A stretch of 64,000 nt of DNA from Cucumis sativus (lineage: Eukaryota; Streptophyta; Magnoliopsida; Cucurbitales; Cucurbitaceae), in contig NC_026661.2 of NCBI RefSeq assembly GCF_000004075.3, positions 18,752,307 to 18,816,306 on the forward strand. Direction: 5' to 3'. A program made the position numbers and the translations under genes. This document shows positions 62,150 through 64,000 of the stretch, piece after piece. The notes under the pieces are model-generated. The model was not told the origin of the DNA. It did not search any database and saw nothing but the letters and a program-made list of their open reading frames with translations. Every line of letters begins with the position of its first letter. The stretch's first letter is position 1.

Positions 62150-64000
62150 TTGATTGTAGTGAGCAAGGTGGTTGTTAGTTAGCATGAAGTATTCTATAAT
62201 AACCATTGGATATAAAATTGATGTATTTCCTTGGATGCTGGAAACATATGGTTCCAAAACCTTGTCCACTCTCTAGGGAAGAGTTTGTTTTCCCAATTCT
62301 TAGGAAAGCAAATGGGCTTTGTATAAGTGATAGCCCAAAAACATCTTGCAAGATTATGAGCCTATCTTTATTAGGATCATGACAATAAATTGTTGATCTG
62401 GCTACATTTTCTAGATGGTAAAAAAAGCAAATTTAAAAAGCTACTGATAGTTATCGGATATCCGTATGATATCACTAAATATTTGTTATATTCATAATAT
62501 TTTCGTTCTTTCTAAATGTTTATGTGATTTGGTGCCATTTTTCTATTTAATATGCTTAGGAATGGTTTAGTAACAATTTCTTTTTTCACTTCTCTCTATT
62601 CACATACCTTAAGATGTTTTATATAGTGTTACCTAACACTTCCTTTTCCTTCTTTTCTAAATAACCAAAAAAAAAAAAAAATTGTTTAAATTACATGCTT
62701 ATTTTTAAATTTTTGGATGAATTTTAAAATATTTTTAATGAAGAGGAATTGTAAAAAATAGTAAATTTGACAAAATATTTACATCATATATTAATGTTGT
62801 CAAATTCTATCAATGTTAGATATTAATAGACACTGATATGTTTTTATCAGTATAGACAATGATAGAAGTCTATAGTTTTGATCATTGATAGAATTAAAAA
62901 ACTAAAAAATTTGTTATAGCTCGTAAGTATTTCTATTTATTTTGTTATTTTTAAAAATGTCTCTTTAATGAATAAAAATGTTATGACTTCATTTGATAAT
63001 CATTTGGTATTTGAAAACCATGTTTTGTCATTGTTGTTTGTCAAGATGGTCTCTCTTTCATTATCTATGTTTTAAAGGGAAAAAAATGTTGTATTTCTAA
63101 TGGATGGTTTCAATGTTGTATCAATGCCTAAGATCATTTGAACTCTTGTAATTTAATTGAATTTTCAGTAGGGAGAATTTTGTCTATTGGGACGTAATTT
63201 TGAGAAAAATTTAATAATAAAGAATTAGCTACATTAGTTTAGTTCAAGTTTTATTTAGTTTTATGGTCATTGTTACGTGCAATTCTATAGTTTCACACGT
63301 CAATGTCATTTTTCACTCCTTTTTAATTCAAATCTTAAATTGAATTTGAAAAAACTGCAAAAAAAAAAAAAAAAAAAAAAAACATATATTTACTTTTAAC
63401 TTCATTTACATTCTTTCATTTTCATTAACTTTTTAACATTTAATTGATGTGGTTTTTTTTCCCCTTTCACCATCCAAAACTTTCATTTTCACATTATTTC
63501 ACTTCAAATTATTTTGTAATCATTTTCCCATTTTTTAAAACTATTTTTGCTTTTTGCATTAACATTTATTGTATATACAATTGAATCCTGTTTTATTTTA
63601 TAAAATTGATAATTAAAACTGCTCAACTCTAGTCTAATTTAGCCATAATTAGAGTCTTTCTTGAACTAACCATAATAATTTCCATCCATTTCTATAATCT
63701 TTTCCAAACTGTCATAAATATCAACTTTCATTTCAAATCCCACAAATAAACAGTGCTAAATTATTGATATAATTAAATGATTCTTGAGTTGATTAACCAG
63801 TTAACGTGGACTAAATATTATAATTTAAGCCAACATAGACATATATAGTTCTATTACTACAAAATATGATCTTATCAAACAAGAGGTCAAATACGACACG
63901 ATAAACTCGAACACTATAATTTAGGGGAAAAAACTTAGTGAAGCACATGAATCTGCATCCACATTTTAGTTTTCCTTTTTTGAAAAGGGATTGACATATG
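62150..64000. other. 3' flank of the aminotransferase gene and AT-rich intergenic DNA
   Basis: No coding gene seen. It includes a MITE-like element (62751-62957, separate entry) and a pure A-run of about 24 bases (63357-63382). Confidence 0.5.
62751..62957. mobile_element. MITE-like element with CTATCA/TGATAG core
   Basis: The left arm AAAAAATAGTAAATTTGACA... and right arm ...CTATTTATTTTGTTATTTTT are imperfect inverted copies. The middle is full of CTATCA/TGATAG-type short inverted motifs (TCTATCAATG, ACTGATATG, GACAATGATAGAAG, CATTGATAGAA). I remember this style of AT-rich element as common in cucurbit genomes, but I cannot confirm the family here. The arms resemble those at 21642-21780. 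Confidence 0.6.

Overview
The window is nuclear DNA of a flowering plant. It is AT-rich with long intergenic stretches, GT-AG introns, typical plant families (Di19, SYP4, type-B response regulators, GATL, LLM-domain B-GATA) and small plant transposons. A cucurbit (Cucumis-like) origin is my inference, from the overall look and from short AT-rich MITE-like inverted repeats; nothing in the sequence proves the species.

Left part (0-11 kb). A Di19 zinc-finger gene (minus) and a Qa-SNARE of the trans-Golgi SYP41/42/43 group (plus) stand head to head, 1.4 kb apart. The Di19 gene has an AT-AC intron with all the marks of the minor (U12) spliceosome.

Middle-left (15-29 kb). Three GARP/Myb-domain genes related to type-B cytokinin response regulators lie together. 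Gene 1 (minus) keeps a receiver domain that has lost the phospho-acceptor Asp. Gene 2 (minus) and gene 3 (plus) have no receiver, and both carry long in-frame tandem repeats. All three share the same intron positions around the DNA-binding helix. A 1,018-bp non-autonomous CACTA transposon with a 3-bp target duplication sits between genes 2 and 3. This cluster is the most unusual part of the window.

Middle (29-53 kb). This part is mostly gene-poor. It holds an intronless GATL-type glycosyltransferase (minus, 36.2-37.3 kb) and a small basic plant-specific protein (minus, 48.4-48.8 kb). The 10-kb gap between them has no convincing coding gene but contains a few GC-rich, G-box-containing islands.

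Right part (53-64 kb). From left to right: a proline-rich secreted/GPI-type cell-wall protein with an apparent frameshift; a two-exon protein of unknown function with a mitochondrial-like N-terminus and an ABRE-like cluster upstream; an LLM-domain B-GATA factor; and, divergent from it, a nine-exon class-I aminotransferase of the kynurenine/glutamine transaminase K type, with a tRNA-related (SINE-like) fragment in intron 6.

Exon limits were read by hand from splice signals, reading frame and family knowledge. In every multi-exon model the exon lengths sum to a whole number of codons. The genes are independent plant loci, not an operon; only the GARP cluster looks functionally related by descent.
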